DNA from: an uncultured Pseudomonadales bacterium
GTDB lineage: Bacteria > Pseudomonadota > Gammaproteobacteria > Pseudomonadales > Cellvibrionaceae
Length of the DNA stretch: 52,185 nt
Reading direction: 5' to 3'
Assembly (NCBI GenBank): GCA_947494095.1
Contig: CANLTI010000036.1
Location: forward strand, 1-52,185
The notes under the pieces were generated by a model that saw only the letters and a program-made list of their open reading frames with translations, was not told the origin of the DNA and did not search any database. A program made the translations under genes and the position numbers. Shown here one piece after another: positions 18,404 to 26,693 of this stretch (its first letter is position 1; each line of letters opens with the position of its first letter).

Positions 18404-18501
18404 GTAACTATCATAGGTACGCCAATCGGATGCTTATAAACCATTGGCTGGGCCGCTCAAGCCCTCTACGTCTAATTAAACTATTATTGCCTCGCCCCTT
18501 A
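18404..18501. repeat. Chimeric scrap of family 1 joined to family 2
   Basis: 18404-18463 matches the left end of family 1 (GTAACTATCATAGG, then GGCTGGGCCGCTCAAG). About 18464-18498 matches the end of family 2 (CTCTACGTCTAATT, then CCTCGCCCC followed by TTA). The join is direct, so one element inserted into or recombined with the other. Confidence 0.7.
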
Positions 18502-18536
18502 TGCGCAATAAAATGCGTATAAGGGGCTGCGTTTTT
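18494..18536 (+). terminator. Hairpin between the convergent phosphatase genes
   Basis: GCCCCTTATGCGCA and TGCGTATAAGGGGC form an almost perfect stem (18494-18527), followed by TGCG and TTTTT. It may terminate plus-strand transcription from the PhoA-type gene. The left arm uses the end of the family 2 scrap. Confidence 0.6.
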
Positions 18537-20292
18537 AAAAATTAATGATCGTTGAAGTGATTTCTTGCGTTTCGGTTTGTAGTGATAACTTAATTGTACC
18601 GTTAGCCCAGTCAATATCAATTTGCCCGTAATTACTTCCTGATTTATTAATGATATGACGATCTGCAGTCGATACGCGACTTAAATTAGTCGGTACCTTA
18701 CCCACTTGCCCTGTTGGGATATCAGCGCCCTCGGGTGCGCAATTTCCCCAGGCGCCATCAACCCCCGCACCACGACTATCTACCTCGGTATAACACCAAG
18801 GCGTATTTTGGCCCTGAGTAATGCAGCGATCGTACGTTGTGCCAGAGGCCTTAAAAGGAAATTTGCACGCTTTATTGTAATTGCCATCACCCTTGTCATC
18901 AGCCCAAATACGTAAACGATTGGGGTTGGCGATATCATAGGGCCAGTTTTGTCCAAAGCCTGATGCGGTGATTTCGTATACTGTGGCTTGTGCGCCATAA
19001 GTTGGACTGGCAGGAATTGATTTTTCTAACAGTTCACCCCAGTGTTGATCGCCACTGACAAAAATAATATGTTTAGTTTTACCGCTATTAATAGCTTGTT
19101 GAGCTAAGCGTAATAATTTTTCTCGTTGTTGTGGTATTTCTGCCCACGATTCATAGCTTGTGCCTGAGGCATTATCTTCGTTTAAGCGATTAATGGCCGT
19201 ATTAAATTTTTGACCATTACCGTAAGCGCAATAACTGCTTAAGCGACGCTTGCGATGTAATGGCGGTAACACCTGAATGCCTGAGGCAATTATTTTTATT
19301 TGTGAGGGTTTGGCGAGCTCTTTTTCTAACCAAGCCCACTGCGTATCACCCAATACGGTAGAGTTATCACCTTGGCAAGTACCATAATTTCTAAAAGTAG
19401 GTGAGCGAAAATAGCGAGCATCAAGCATAATAGAGTGTACTTTTTTACCGCTAGGGCCTTGCATGACAGCGCTGTAAATACCCTCTTGTTGGCTATAGCG
19501 GATATCAGATTTCGGAATGTCAAAGTGTCGCAAAAATTGTTGCTGACTTTCTTTGCGTTTGCTGTAATTATTACCTGCATTATTAGCACCAAAATCATGA
19601 TCATCCCATGTGGCCAATACTGGAATGTTAGCATCTAAAAAATTTCGGTAATCACTATTTCGTTTTTTATTGTCATATTTGTCTTGCATCACATTCATAC
19701 TTGTTGTGTCTGCATAGATGTTGTCGCCTAACCACATAAATAAATCGGGTTTAGCCTCTATAATACGGCTCATAGTTTGACTCATGGTGCCTTGGGTTTT
19801 AAAGCACGACCCTACGGCAACCCTTTGTATTAATTCGTTTTCTTTTGGTTGAATATGCGATAAAAAACCAGTAGCCTGATCATCACTATGACAATCTTCT
19901 CGATTGGTACCACTACTGTCGGTATAACACCAAAAATCACCATAAGTTAATGTACTGCAACCGTGAAAAGTTTCAGAGGCGTATTGGCTGGTCGCCGAGC
20001 ACTGATTGCCCGATGCGGTTATTTGCCTAGGGATGGTTTCCTCGCGTACGTTGCCCCAACTACTACCGTCAATAGGTTTTTTTAAATAACACCATTGTGT
20101 ATTGCCGTTATCTTTATTTGTTGTCCCTTTATATTGATTGCCTTTATAGCTAAAGGGTTGCTTGCACTGCTCGTAATGTACCTCGGGTGCGGCTGAAGCT
20201 GGCAGGCTATATATGGCAGCAATAAATAATGATAAATTAGTTAATGATTTTATGTGTTTTTCGTTTTGACGTAAAAAGTATCTTAATGTCAT
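18535..20292 (-). CDS. Secreted PhoD-like phosphatase with three fibronectin-type-II-like modules
   Basis: 585 residues: signal peptide (to about 35), two small Cys/Trp modules, a PhoD metallophosphatase domain (about 155-465), and a third module at the end. PhoD metal-site motifs are MWLGDNIYAD, TWDDHDFG, LDARYFR and SGDQHWGE. Module 3 runs C476-KFPF..Y..C490..WC500..WGNC518, the FN2 pattern. Module 2 repeats its first two spacings (C98, C112, C122, C134). Module 1 (C43QPFSY..WC68..WGNV) lacks the second and fourth cysteines. It should hydrolyse phosphodiesters or phosphonate or phospholipid esters outside the cell; the modules probably bind a polymer. It is convergent with the PhoA-type gene. 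Confidence 0.85.
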   Translation of the reverse strand: MTLRYFLRQNEKHIKSLTNLSLFIAAIYSLPASAAPEVHYEQCKQPFSYKGNQYKGTTNKDNGNTQWCYLKKPIDGSSWGNVREETIPRQITASGNQCSATSQYASETFHGCSTLTYGDFWCYTDSSGTNREDCHSDDQATGFLSHIQPKENELIQRVAVGSCFKTQGTMSQTMSRIIEAKPDLFMWLGDNIYADTTSMNVMQDKYDNKKRNSDYRNFLDANIPVLATWDDHDFGANNAGNNYSKRKESQQQFLRHFDIPKSDIRYSQQEGIYSAVMQGPSGKKVHSIMLDARYFRSPTFRNYGTCQGDNSTVLGDTQWAWLEKELAKPSQIKIIASGIQVLPPLHRKRRLSSYCAYGNGQKFNTAINRLNEDNASGTSYESWAEIPQQREKLLRLAQQAINSGKTKHIIFVSGDQHWGELLEKSIPASPTYGAQATVYEITASGFGQNWPYDIANPNRLRIWADDKGDGNYNKACKFPFKASGTTYDRCITQGQNTPWCYTEVDSRGAGVDGAWGNCAPEGADIPTGQVGKVPTNLSRVSTADRHIINKSGSNYGQIDIDWANGTIKLSLQTETQEITSTIINF

Positions 20293-20698
20293 GAAGTGTA
20301 CTCTCTTTTGCTTGATAACATGGATGAATACACACGATAGCGATTATATATGACTGATTTTTTAAAGGCCTAAAATATAAGCATATAATAAATTCTGAAT
20401 AAGCAGCTATGTAATCGGGCTTGTAAGCAGTGCTAAAATGCTGGCAAAAAATAATGGGATTACACAAAGCATGAATATAACTCTTACGGCCGCGGTGAGG
20501 GTTTTGCTTATTATGATAAGAGAGCCTCTGAAGGTTGTGATATTGCCATAGCCGTTGTGGCTTTAGTGACCAAGCGCTAGCGCAAAAAATTGACAGTAAT
20601 TAGAGTAATTGTCGGTCATAGTAGTGTCTTTGTGACGTGAGCTGTGTATTGAGCGATAGTAGCGTTAGATATCTTTTTATCATTGAATAGAAATTAAT
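20293..20698. other. Intergenic region between phoD-like gene and glutaredoxin pseudogene
   Basis: 406 bases. The minus-strand ribosome site of the PhoD-like gene (AAGAGAG) is at its left edge. I find no other gene, repeat-family copy or convincing promoter. Confidence 0.5.
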
Positions 20699-21260
20699 AT
20701 GCCTAATCTCCTTTACATTGCTGGCATAGTTGCTGTTGTATGGCTTTGGCGTGAAGGTAGGTTGCCGGGGTTTGGACGCTCAGGCGCTTATGATGAGCAG
20801 GGGGGATGCGGCGGTATTAGTATTTACCTTTAATGGCTGCGGTCAACCTTGCGAAGCGAGTGTTAAAGAGCTTGAGTGCAGGGGTGTGCCTTTCCAAGAG
20901 TTGATGGTAGAGCCTAACGACCAAAGCTCGCCAAGTTGTAAGCGATTGCGTAAAGAATTGAGTGGTGAAGGTGTGGATTATGTGGGAGTTGACGTTGAAG
21001 AAAGTGGCGAGTTTGATGTGATGACCCAAACCCTAGAAATAGGTGGTTAGGGACGAGGAAAAAATACATTATCCAATAATACTTGTTTTCTGCTTCCTCT
21101 CCTGCGTTGCTCAAAGCGTTACATGCCCCGGCATGCGCCCTTTCGAGCGCCTTGCCGAGAAAACAGAACTCTACGTCTAATTGGATAAACTATTATTGCC
21201 TCGCCCCTTACCTCACAACATGGGTGGGATATACGCGCGTTAAGGGTGTAACGCTATCGC
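20699..21260 (+). pseudogene. Glutaredoxin-like protein gene, frameshifted and split by an insertion
   Basis: ATG at 20699 opens a frame with a membrane anchor, MPNLLYIAGIVAVVWLW, then REGRLPGFGRSGAYDEQ. A run of six G (20800-20805) puts the rest one base out of frame; with five G it reads DEQGDAAVLVFTFNGCGQPC. That is a thioredoxin-fold start with a CxxxC-type site. The fold continues to LEIGG, where a 158-bp family 2 element brings a TAG stop. Joining across the element gives LTTWVGYTRVKG, matching the conserved late glutaredoxin segment. Two separate lesions argue for a dead gene, although the G-run could be a sequencing error or slippage site. The downstream limit is approximate. Confidence 0.7.
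21050..21207. repeat. Family 2 element, copy b, 158 bp, TTA target duplication
   Basis: Starts GGGACGAGGAAAAAATAC and ends ATTATTGCCTCGCCCC, in inverted orientation to copy a. TTA flanks it at 21047-21049 and 21208-21210. It is inserted in the glutaredoxin-like reading frame. Confidence 0.9.
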
Positions 21261-21282
21261 CATTAAAAAAGCCAATAACTAA

Positions 21283-21342
21283 GTGGCTATTAGCTGGCCC
21301 TACGACGATAGCTGTACAAAGCTTGGGTGCGGCTTGTGCGAC
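21283..21342 (-). pseudogene. Short remnant related to the RluA-type gene
   Basis: About 43 of 60 bases match the RluA-type gene near 23262-23321. On the minus strand it reads AQAAPKLCTAIVVGPANSHL, against TQATPKFRMAITEGPANSHS in the intact protein. It is probably the scar of a duplicated or displaced copy. The length is too short to be sure. Confidence 0.5.
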
Positions 21343-21365
21343 ATTGCGTTTAGCTTACTATTGCT

Positions 21366-21429
21366 GACCAATTGACCAATTGACCAATTGACCAATTGAC
21401 CAATTGACCAATTGACCAATTGACCAATT
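21366..21429. repeat. Eight tandem copies of GACCAATT
   Basis: Eight perfect 8-bp units, followed by a degenerate ninth (GACCCCTT). The array lies 195 bases upstream of the Na+ symporter start. The unit is not a multiple of three, so copy-number change would alter spacing rather than a protein. Confidence 0.97.
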
Positions 21430-21623
21430 GACCCCTTGATAGTCTTCAAGTTTGCCATCAGCGGTTGCTTGTTTTATGAGTGTTGCGCGGGTTAAAAAAT
21501 AAAAATCGCAGTTATTGTAGCGATTAACGCCATTAACAAAAGCACAATACAATTTTATTACTCAGTTGGCCTTAAATATGGTTTAATTCGCAATAATCTA
21601 AATAATAAAAGATTTGTAGATGT

Positions 21624-22946
21624 ATGGCACAAGTACGTGATGGGTTTCAAAGCCGGCTTGGTTTTGTATTAGCCGCTGCTGGCGCAGCAGTGGGTTTGGG
21701 TAATATCTGGGGTTTTCCTACGCAAGCGGCCAATCATGGCGGCGGCGCATTTTTACTCGTTTATTTTATTGTCATATTCTTATTGGCGCTACCTGCGCTA
21801 TATACCGAGCTTTACCTAGGTCACAAGGCACAAGCTAACCCGGTAAAAGCACTCGGCGATGCATGGCAAAATACAAACCGCAAAGTAGGCGCAGCCGCCG
21901 GTTATATTGGCCTTGCGGGGGCTGTGGTTATGCTGAGCTTTTATTCAATAGTCGCAGGTTGGATGCTGTCATATGCTATTGAGCCTGTCGCTACCTTTGT
22001 GGGGCTTAAAAGTGTTAGCGAGTTTTTACACAGTGACTCGGTTATGCGTAATTTCGTATTTACGCCGCTTATGCTTATTTTAACTGCCAGTATTATTCTG
22101 AAGGGGGTTAAGTCTGGTATTGAAAAGTGGTCGCGTCGCTTAATGCCGTTGCTACTGATATTACTGATGAGTTTGATTGCTTACATTGCTACCCTTGAAG
22201 GTGCAAGTGAAGGCTTTGCGGCTTATTTAGTGCCTGATTTTAGCCAAATACTTGACCCTAACTTAATTATTGCTGCAATGGGGCAGGCGTTTTTTTCGCT
22301 TTCATTGGGTGTGGGCTGCATGATGATTTACGGCTCTTACTTGCAGCCCGATGCTAATTTACCCAAGCTTACAGCAAGCGTAGCCTTGCTTGATACTACA
22401 GTGGCGTTTTTAGCGGGTTTATTGATTATTCCGGCAATTTATGTAGCGCAGTATAACGGTGTTGAAGTCTTTAATGATGGTAAATTAATAGGGGAGGGGC
22501 AACTTATTTTTGCTATTTTACCTGCGTTATTTAATACCATGGGTGATATTGGCTTAGTGGTTGGCTTATTGTTTTTTGTATTAATGTCGATAGCATCGGT
22601 AACCTCGACGATTTCGACAACCGAAATTCCTGTTGCTTTTTTAGTTGAAAACCATAAAGTAAACCGTACCGCTGCTACGTGGGCGGTCAGCTTAGTGGTA
22701 CTTGTATGCGCAAGTGCGATTATATTAAATTTTGATTGGTTATTCGGCTTGGTTATTATGCTGTTTACCCAGTATCAATTACCGCTTATGGGCCTATTTT
22801 ACTTTATAACGGTAGGCTGGATGTGGCAGCGCGGTAACGCATTACATCAAGCCAGCGCTGGTGCGCATTACTGGTTTGCCCAATATATTCGCTTTGTATG
22901 TCCAGTATTAATGACCTTAGTTTTTGCAAGTGTCGCGTTTGGCTAA
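21624..22946 (+). CDS. Na+-dependent amino acid transporter, SNF (NSS) family
   Basis: 440-residue inner-membrane symporter with about 11 hydrophobic segments. The TM1 signature FVLAAAGAAVGLGNIWGFP carries the unwound Na+/substrate-binding region of the NSS family (LeuT, MhsT, Tyt1). FSLSLGVGCMMIYGSYL matches TM6. It imports an amino acid with Na+; the specific substrate cannot be read from sequence. The length suits the bacterial 11-TM branch. It is a single gene with a weak ribosome site before ATG 21624. Confidence 0.92.
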   Translation: MAQVRDGFQSRLGFVLAAAGAAVGLGNIWGFPTQAANHGGGAFLLVYFIVIFLLALPALYTELYLGHKAQANPVKALGDAWQNTNRKVGAAAGYIGLAGAVVMLSFYSIVAGWMLSYAIEPVATFVGLKSVSEFLHSDSVMRNFVFTPLMLILTASIILKGVKSGIEKWSRRLMPLLLILLMSLIAYIATLEGASEGFAAYLVPDFSQILDPNLIIAAMGQAFFSLSLGVGCMMIYGSYLQPDANLPKLTASVALLDTTVAFLAGLLIIPAIYVAQYNGVEVFNDGKLIGEGQLIFAILPALFNTMGDIGLVVGLLFFVLMSIASVTSTISTTEIPVAFLVENHKVNRTAATWAVSLVVLVCASAIILNFDWLFGLVIMLFTQYQLPLMGLFYFITVGWMWQRGNALHQASAGAHYWFAQYIRFVCPVLMTLVFASVAFG

Positions 22947-22986
22947 TATTACATGGCTTCTGTTATACAGCTGAGCCGCAAAAATT

Positions 22987-23883
22987 CTATGATAGCGACA
23001 AACTGCGTTCGCACCAAAAATGCCTAGGCTGCTTGGTTACAGGGTCGATAAATTTGAGATCTTTTGCTAACAATTGCAAAGGGGCGACATAATTATCGGC
23101 CGATTGCGGTTGTAGTTTTGGATAGTATTTATCATTGAGTATAGGCCAACCGAGTGTTTGCATATGCAAGCGCAATTGATGCGTTTTACCGGTGACAGGG
23201 CTAAGTTCAAATAACGCCCTTTGCGTTTTGGTGCATTGCTGTAAGCACTTTATAGTAGAGTGGCTATTGGCAGGCCCTTCGGTAATAGCCATGCGAAACT
23301 TAGGTGTGGCCTGTGTGATATGGTTTTTAACCACCCATTGCTGGCCTGCTAGCCCCTTGGTCGCCCCTATGCTTGCTATCGCTTGATACGTTTTTTGAAT
23401 GTTGCGTGTCTCAAATAAGTGATGGTATAAGTGGCGTGTGGCAGGGTTAACCGAAAACATCACTAACCCTGCGGTCACTCGATCTAAGCGATGCACAGCC
23501 TGTAAAGCCGCAATGTCTGTGCTGCATCGCAATCGGTTTTGAAGGCATTCATTCACATAAGCACCGCCTGGCGTTACGGCTAAAAAATGGGGCTTATAGG
23601 CAACTAAAATATGTTGATCTTGAAATATAATCGCCTCTTTAAAGGGAATAGTGGGTTCGCTCTCGACTTCTCTGTAATAGTAAATACGCTGTTGTGCTTT
23701 AAATGGAGATTGCGCTGTTATAGCTGCGCCGTTGTGGTAATGCACCTTACCGTCGGTAATACGCTGCTGCCAAGTACTCGCATCAATATAAGGGAATTTA
23801 AGAATTAAATATTCCAATACCGTCGCCACACCGGGGTTGGTTTGCGGTAAGCTTAGCTTTGAAGGTTGCGTGGAAATGGCCAT
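22987..23883 (-). CDS. RluA-family 23S rRNA / tRNA pseudouridine synthase
   Basis: 298 residues with an S4-like N-terminal region (about 10-70) and the catalytic domain. The motif HRLDRVTAGLVMFS contains the catalytic Asp, and LSPVTGKTHQLRLHMQ is the second RluA signature. It isomerises a uridine in structural RNA; the exact target is unknown. It is convergent with the symporter, 40 bases away. Confidence 0.93.
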   Translation of the reverse strand: MAISTQPSKLSLPQTNPGVATVLEYLILKFPYIDASTWQQRITDGKVHYHNGAAITAQSPFKAQQRIYYYREVESEPTIPFKEAIIFQDQHILVAYKPHFLAVTPGGAYVNECLQNRLRCSTDIAALQAVHRLDRVTAGLVMFSVNPATRHLYHHLFETRNIQKTYQAIASIGATKGLAGQQWVVKNHITQATPKFRMAITEGPANSHSTIKCLQQCTKTQRALFELSPVTGKTHQLRLHMQTLGWPILNDKYYPKLQPQSADNYVAPLQLLAKDLKFIDPVTKQPRHFWCERSLSLS

Positions 23884-24010
23884 TTAGCGGTCCAAATTTT
23901 GGACTATAGCATGTACTTATAAGGCGGTAGGTTTTATCTCAAAAAGAGCGTCAGTAAAACCTAGCATTAATATGAAAGCAGTAGTGTAATATAAAAGCAG
24001 TAGGGGCGAA

Positions 24011-24793
24011 ATGAAAACAGAGAGTATTACGGTGAGCCTTGCTCAAATTTCTGTATTTAAAGGCGATGTGCAAAAAAACTTAACGATGCATCTTGAGTTG
24101 ATTGCTCAGTCTGCACGGCATAATGCAGATGTTATTGTTTTCCCTGAATTGTCGCTTATAGGGTATGAGTTAGAGCTTATGAAAATGCGGGTGCTGCAAC
24201 CTAATGATGCCGTTATCAGTGAGTTATCAAAAGCGGCAGTGATGCATAATATGGTTGTTATTGCTGGGTGTCCGCTACCTGGTGGGCGCTCTAATAACCC
24301 GCTATTGAGTCATAGCGAAAAGCCCAGTATTGGCGCTATTATTGCACTGCCCTCGGGTGATGTGGAGTTTTATAACAAACAATATTTACATGAGGGTGAA
24401 GATGTTTTTTGCTCTGCTGGTAGCCAAAATTATTCATTGAGTATCAAGGGCTTTAAATTGGGTTTGGCTATATGTGCTGATTTTGTCAACCCACAGCATG
24501 CCGCTGATATGGCTACGCTGAACGTTGATGCTTACCTCGTGAGTGCACTTATATCGACTTCGGGGTTTGATATAGATGCGGGTATTTTATCGAATATTGC
24601 CGCACAGTATAAAACCCCCGTGCTACTGGCTAACTATGCGAGTGAAACCGGCGGTTATCTTGCGTGTGGTAAAAGTAGCGCGTGGGATACGAGCGGGCAG
24701 TTAATCACTCTGGCAAAAAGTACTGAAGTGGGTATTTTTGTGTGTCATGTTAGCCGGTGCGGCAAAGTGGCTAGCATGGCAATACCTGAGTGA
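24011..24793 (+). CDS. Carbon-nitrogen hydrolase (nitrilase superfamily)
   Basis: 260-residue cytosolic amidase with the Glu-Lys-Cys triad in FPELSLIGY, YNKQYLHEGE and LAICADF. Family members hydrolyse amides, omega-amides or N-carbamoyl compounds; the substrate here cannot be assigned. GGGG lies just before the ATG. It is convergent with the tetR gene, with a 14-base gap. Confidence 0.9.
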   Translation: MKTESITVSLAQISVFKGDVQKNLTMHLELIAQSARHNADVIVFPELSLIGYELELMKMRVLQPNDAVISELSKAAVMHNMVVIAGCPLPGGRSNNPLLSHSEKPSIGAIIALPSGDVEFYNKQYLHEGEDVFCSAGSQNYSLSIKGFKLGLAICADFVNPQHAADMATLNVDAYLVSALISTSGFDIDAGILSNIAAQYKTPVLLANYASETGGYLACGKSSAWDTSGQLITLAKSTEVGIFVCHVSRCGKVASMAIPE

Positions 24794-24807
24794 TTTACGG
24801 TGTGCCC

Positions 24808-25350
24808 TTAATGATCGGCTAGCCCTGCAATGGCGCTATCAAAAATGCTGTTATCTTGAGAGGCGATACTGATCATCATGGCGCCTTCTAATAATGAAAT
24901 AGTTTTAATCGCTGATTGCTTGGCTTGCAGTTTATTGGTGGGCTCGTGATATAAATAGGCTTGCTCTAGCCAGGCAAGATTTTGGCTGAAAAAGCGTTTT
25001 ATTTCAGTGCGCACGGGCTGGGGTAAAATATCGGCCTCGGCACCTAATAGCCCACAGAGGCACATTTTTTGGTCGTGATGTAAGGCTTGCTTAAACTGCG
25101 CCACAAAAACAGCAATGGGATTATTACCCGCATTATGTAGGGTTTTAACATCACCGAGTGCGAGTATGAAATTATTGGTGTATTGCTTGGCAAGCTCGGC
25201 GCCTAAATCGGCTTTAGTGGGGAAGTGATAATGCACGCTAGCGCTTTTTATTCCCACCTCTTTGGCTAACTCTCTAAAGCTAAAATTATTGTAGCCACCT
25301 TCGCGCACTCTATTTTGCGCTGCTTGCAGTAGCTCTTCTTTTTTTGTCAT
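24808..25350 (-). CDS. TetR/AcrR family repressor
   Basis: 180 residues: an N-terminal TetR helix-turn-helix (ELLQAAQNRVREGGYNNFSFRELAKEVGIKSASVHYHF) and an alpha-helical ligand domain with Cys in KMCLCGLLG. It is divergent from the FAD oxidase gene. Matching palindromes lie before that gene, before the GST gene and, in part, before the cupin gene, so it probably represses all three. The cysteine pair suggests a reactive electrophile as inducer (inference). GAGGG precedes the ATG. Confidence 0.92.
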   Translation of the reverse strand: MTKKEELLQAAQNRVREGGYNNFSFRELAKEVGIKSASVHYHFPTKADLGAELAKQYTNNFILALGDVKTLHNAGNNPIAVFVAQFKQALHHDQKMCLCGLLGAEADILPQPVRTEIKRFFSQNLAWLEQAYLYHEPTNKLQAKQSAIKTISLLEGAMMISIASQDNSIFDSAIAGLADH

Positions 25351-25376
25351 AGCGCCCTCGCTTAATGATGTACGCC

Positions 25377-25405
25377 ATTATCGGATTGTGAATAATGGTT
25401 GACAA
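25377..25405 (-). promoter_or_regulatory. Sigma-70 promoter of the tetR gene
   Basis: On the minus strand, TTGTCA (25400-25405), a 17-bp spacer and GATAAT (25377-25382), 27 bases before the start codon. Confidence 0.65.
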
Positions 25406-25430
25406 GGGTTATTATACACGCCAACACTGC

Positions 25431-25444
25431 CTATCAGTAGATAG
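25431..25444. promoter_or_regulatory. TetR operator-like palindrome, site 1
   Basis: CTATC AGTA GATAG, perfect 5-bp arms, 24 bases before the FAD oxidase start. It matches site 2 (CTACCAGTAGGTAG) at 12 of 14 positions. Confidence 0.7.
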
Positions 25445-25468
25445 TTTAATAGCCTATTCGAGAAGTAT

Positions 25469-26590
25469 ATGCAAACGTCAAATATTATCATTGGAGGCGG
25501 GCTTGCTGGCCTCTTAACCGCTTGGCATTTAGAACAAAAAGGCTTGCCGTATATATTATTAGAGGCAAAGCCGCAGTTGGGCGGACGAATTTTAGGGGCT
25601 AAAAGCGACACCTTGGGACACTCTCATGACCTAGGGCCGACGTGGGTCTTCCCGCATCAGCACCATATTCAACGCTTACTCACTGAGCTAGGGTTGCCTT
25701 ATGATGAGCAGTACACTCAGGGTGATGCCTTGTTTCAAAAGCCGGGCAGTCAAGGCGCTACGCGTACAGCGGGTGCTGGCGTTATGAGTATGTACCGTGT
25801 GCGCGGTGGCATGATGCGCCTTATTGATATGCTTTATAGTCGGCTTAATAGTCAGAATATAAAAACCAGTCATCCCGTTATTCATACCACTCGAGGTGAT
25901 GGCTGTTGGGTTGTGGCGGCCCAAAATGATGATGAAAGGCTAACTTTTGAGGCGCAGAACCTTATTTTGGCGTTGCCGCCTCGTATGATTACCCAGCACT
26001 TAACGCCTAAGTATTGGGCCTCCTCTGGTCTGATTCGTGACTTAGAGCAAGTGCCTACCTGGATGGCTGCTCAAGCAAAGTTTGTGAGTACTTATGCATC
26101 GCCTTTTTGGCGTGCGCAGGGGTTGTCGGGGCAGGCGTTTAGCCAGCAAGGGCCCATGCAAGAAATGCATGATGCCTGTGCTTTTGGTGTTTGTGATGTT
26201 ACTGATGATGTAGATGTGGACGTTAGCGCATTGTTTGGCTTTGTGGGTGTGTCGGCGAGTCATCGTGCCCAATTTACTGAGGCGCAAATTAAACAAGCAT
26301 GCTTAGCGCAAATTGAGCAATTGTATGGTGCGCAAGCGGCACCGGCTCAGGCGGTGTTTTATAAAGATTGGGCCGCCGATCAATACGTGGCTGCGAAGCG
26401 CGATATTAGCGAGCGGCCAGCGCACCCGCATTTTGCATTAAGCCGCCACCAAAAAGAGCTAGCGCAAAAAAACCTCTATTTAGCCGGTAGTGAGTTTGCC
26501 GATATTGATGCGGGGTACCTCGAGGGTGCAGTGTGCGCCGTTAATGCATTTATCGATACGCTAGAGCCAGCACGTAAAGCGCCTTTATAG
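25469..26590 (+). CDS. FAD-dependent flavin amine oxidase family protein
   Basis: 373 residues with the N-terminal dinucleotide-binding GGGLAGLLTAWHLEQKG, the GG doublet motif LLEAKPQLGGRI, and the C-terminal FAD contact YLAGSEFADIDAGYLEGAV. It resembles monoamine-oxidase-like proteins, which oxidise amines or act as redox dehydrogenases. The substrate is unknown. It is divergent from tetR with an operator-like site before it. GAGAAG precedes the ATG. Confidence 0.9.
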   Translation: MQTSNIIIGGGLAGLLTAWHLEQKGLPYILLEAKPQLGGRILGAKSDTLGHSHDLGPTWVFPHQHHIQRLLTELGLPYDEQYTQGDALFQKPGSQGATRTAGAGVMSMYRVRGGMMRLIDMLYSRLNSQNIKTSHPVIHTTRGDGCWVVAAQNDDERLTFEAQNLILALPPRMITQHLTPKYWASSGLIRDLEQVPTWMAAQAKFVSTYASPFWRAQGLSGQAFSQQGPMQEMHDACAFGVCDVTDDVDVDVSALFGFVGVSASHRAQFTEAQIKQACLAQIEQLYGAQAAPAQAVFYKDWAADQYVAAKRDISERPAHPHFALSRHQKELAQKNLYLAGSEFADIDAGYLEGAVCAVNAFIDTLEPARKAPL

Positions 26591-26610
26591 GTGCTAGTAC
26601 TTAAAACAGC

Positions 26611-26655
26611 TTGACAGAATACGTGCGCCCACCTAATCTACCTACCAGTAGGTAG
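26611..26655 (+). promoter_or_regulatory. GST promoter with overlapping TetR operator-like palindrome, site 2
   Basis: TTGACA (26611-26616), 17-bp spacer, TAATCT (26634-26639). The perfect palindrome CTACCTAC CA GTAGGTAG covers 26638-26655, overlapping the -10 end and the transcription start. This is classic repressor geometry. Confidence 0.85.
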
Positions 26656-26693
26656 ATTTTGTTAAAGACTTTAAATCACTCAGAGAAATAATA

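Noticed and set aside
21366..21429. CRISPR-like array
   Set aside because: Units are 8 bp and contiguous with no spacers; it is a simple tandem repeat. No cas genes occur in the window.
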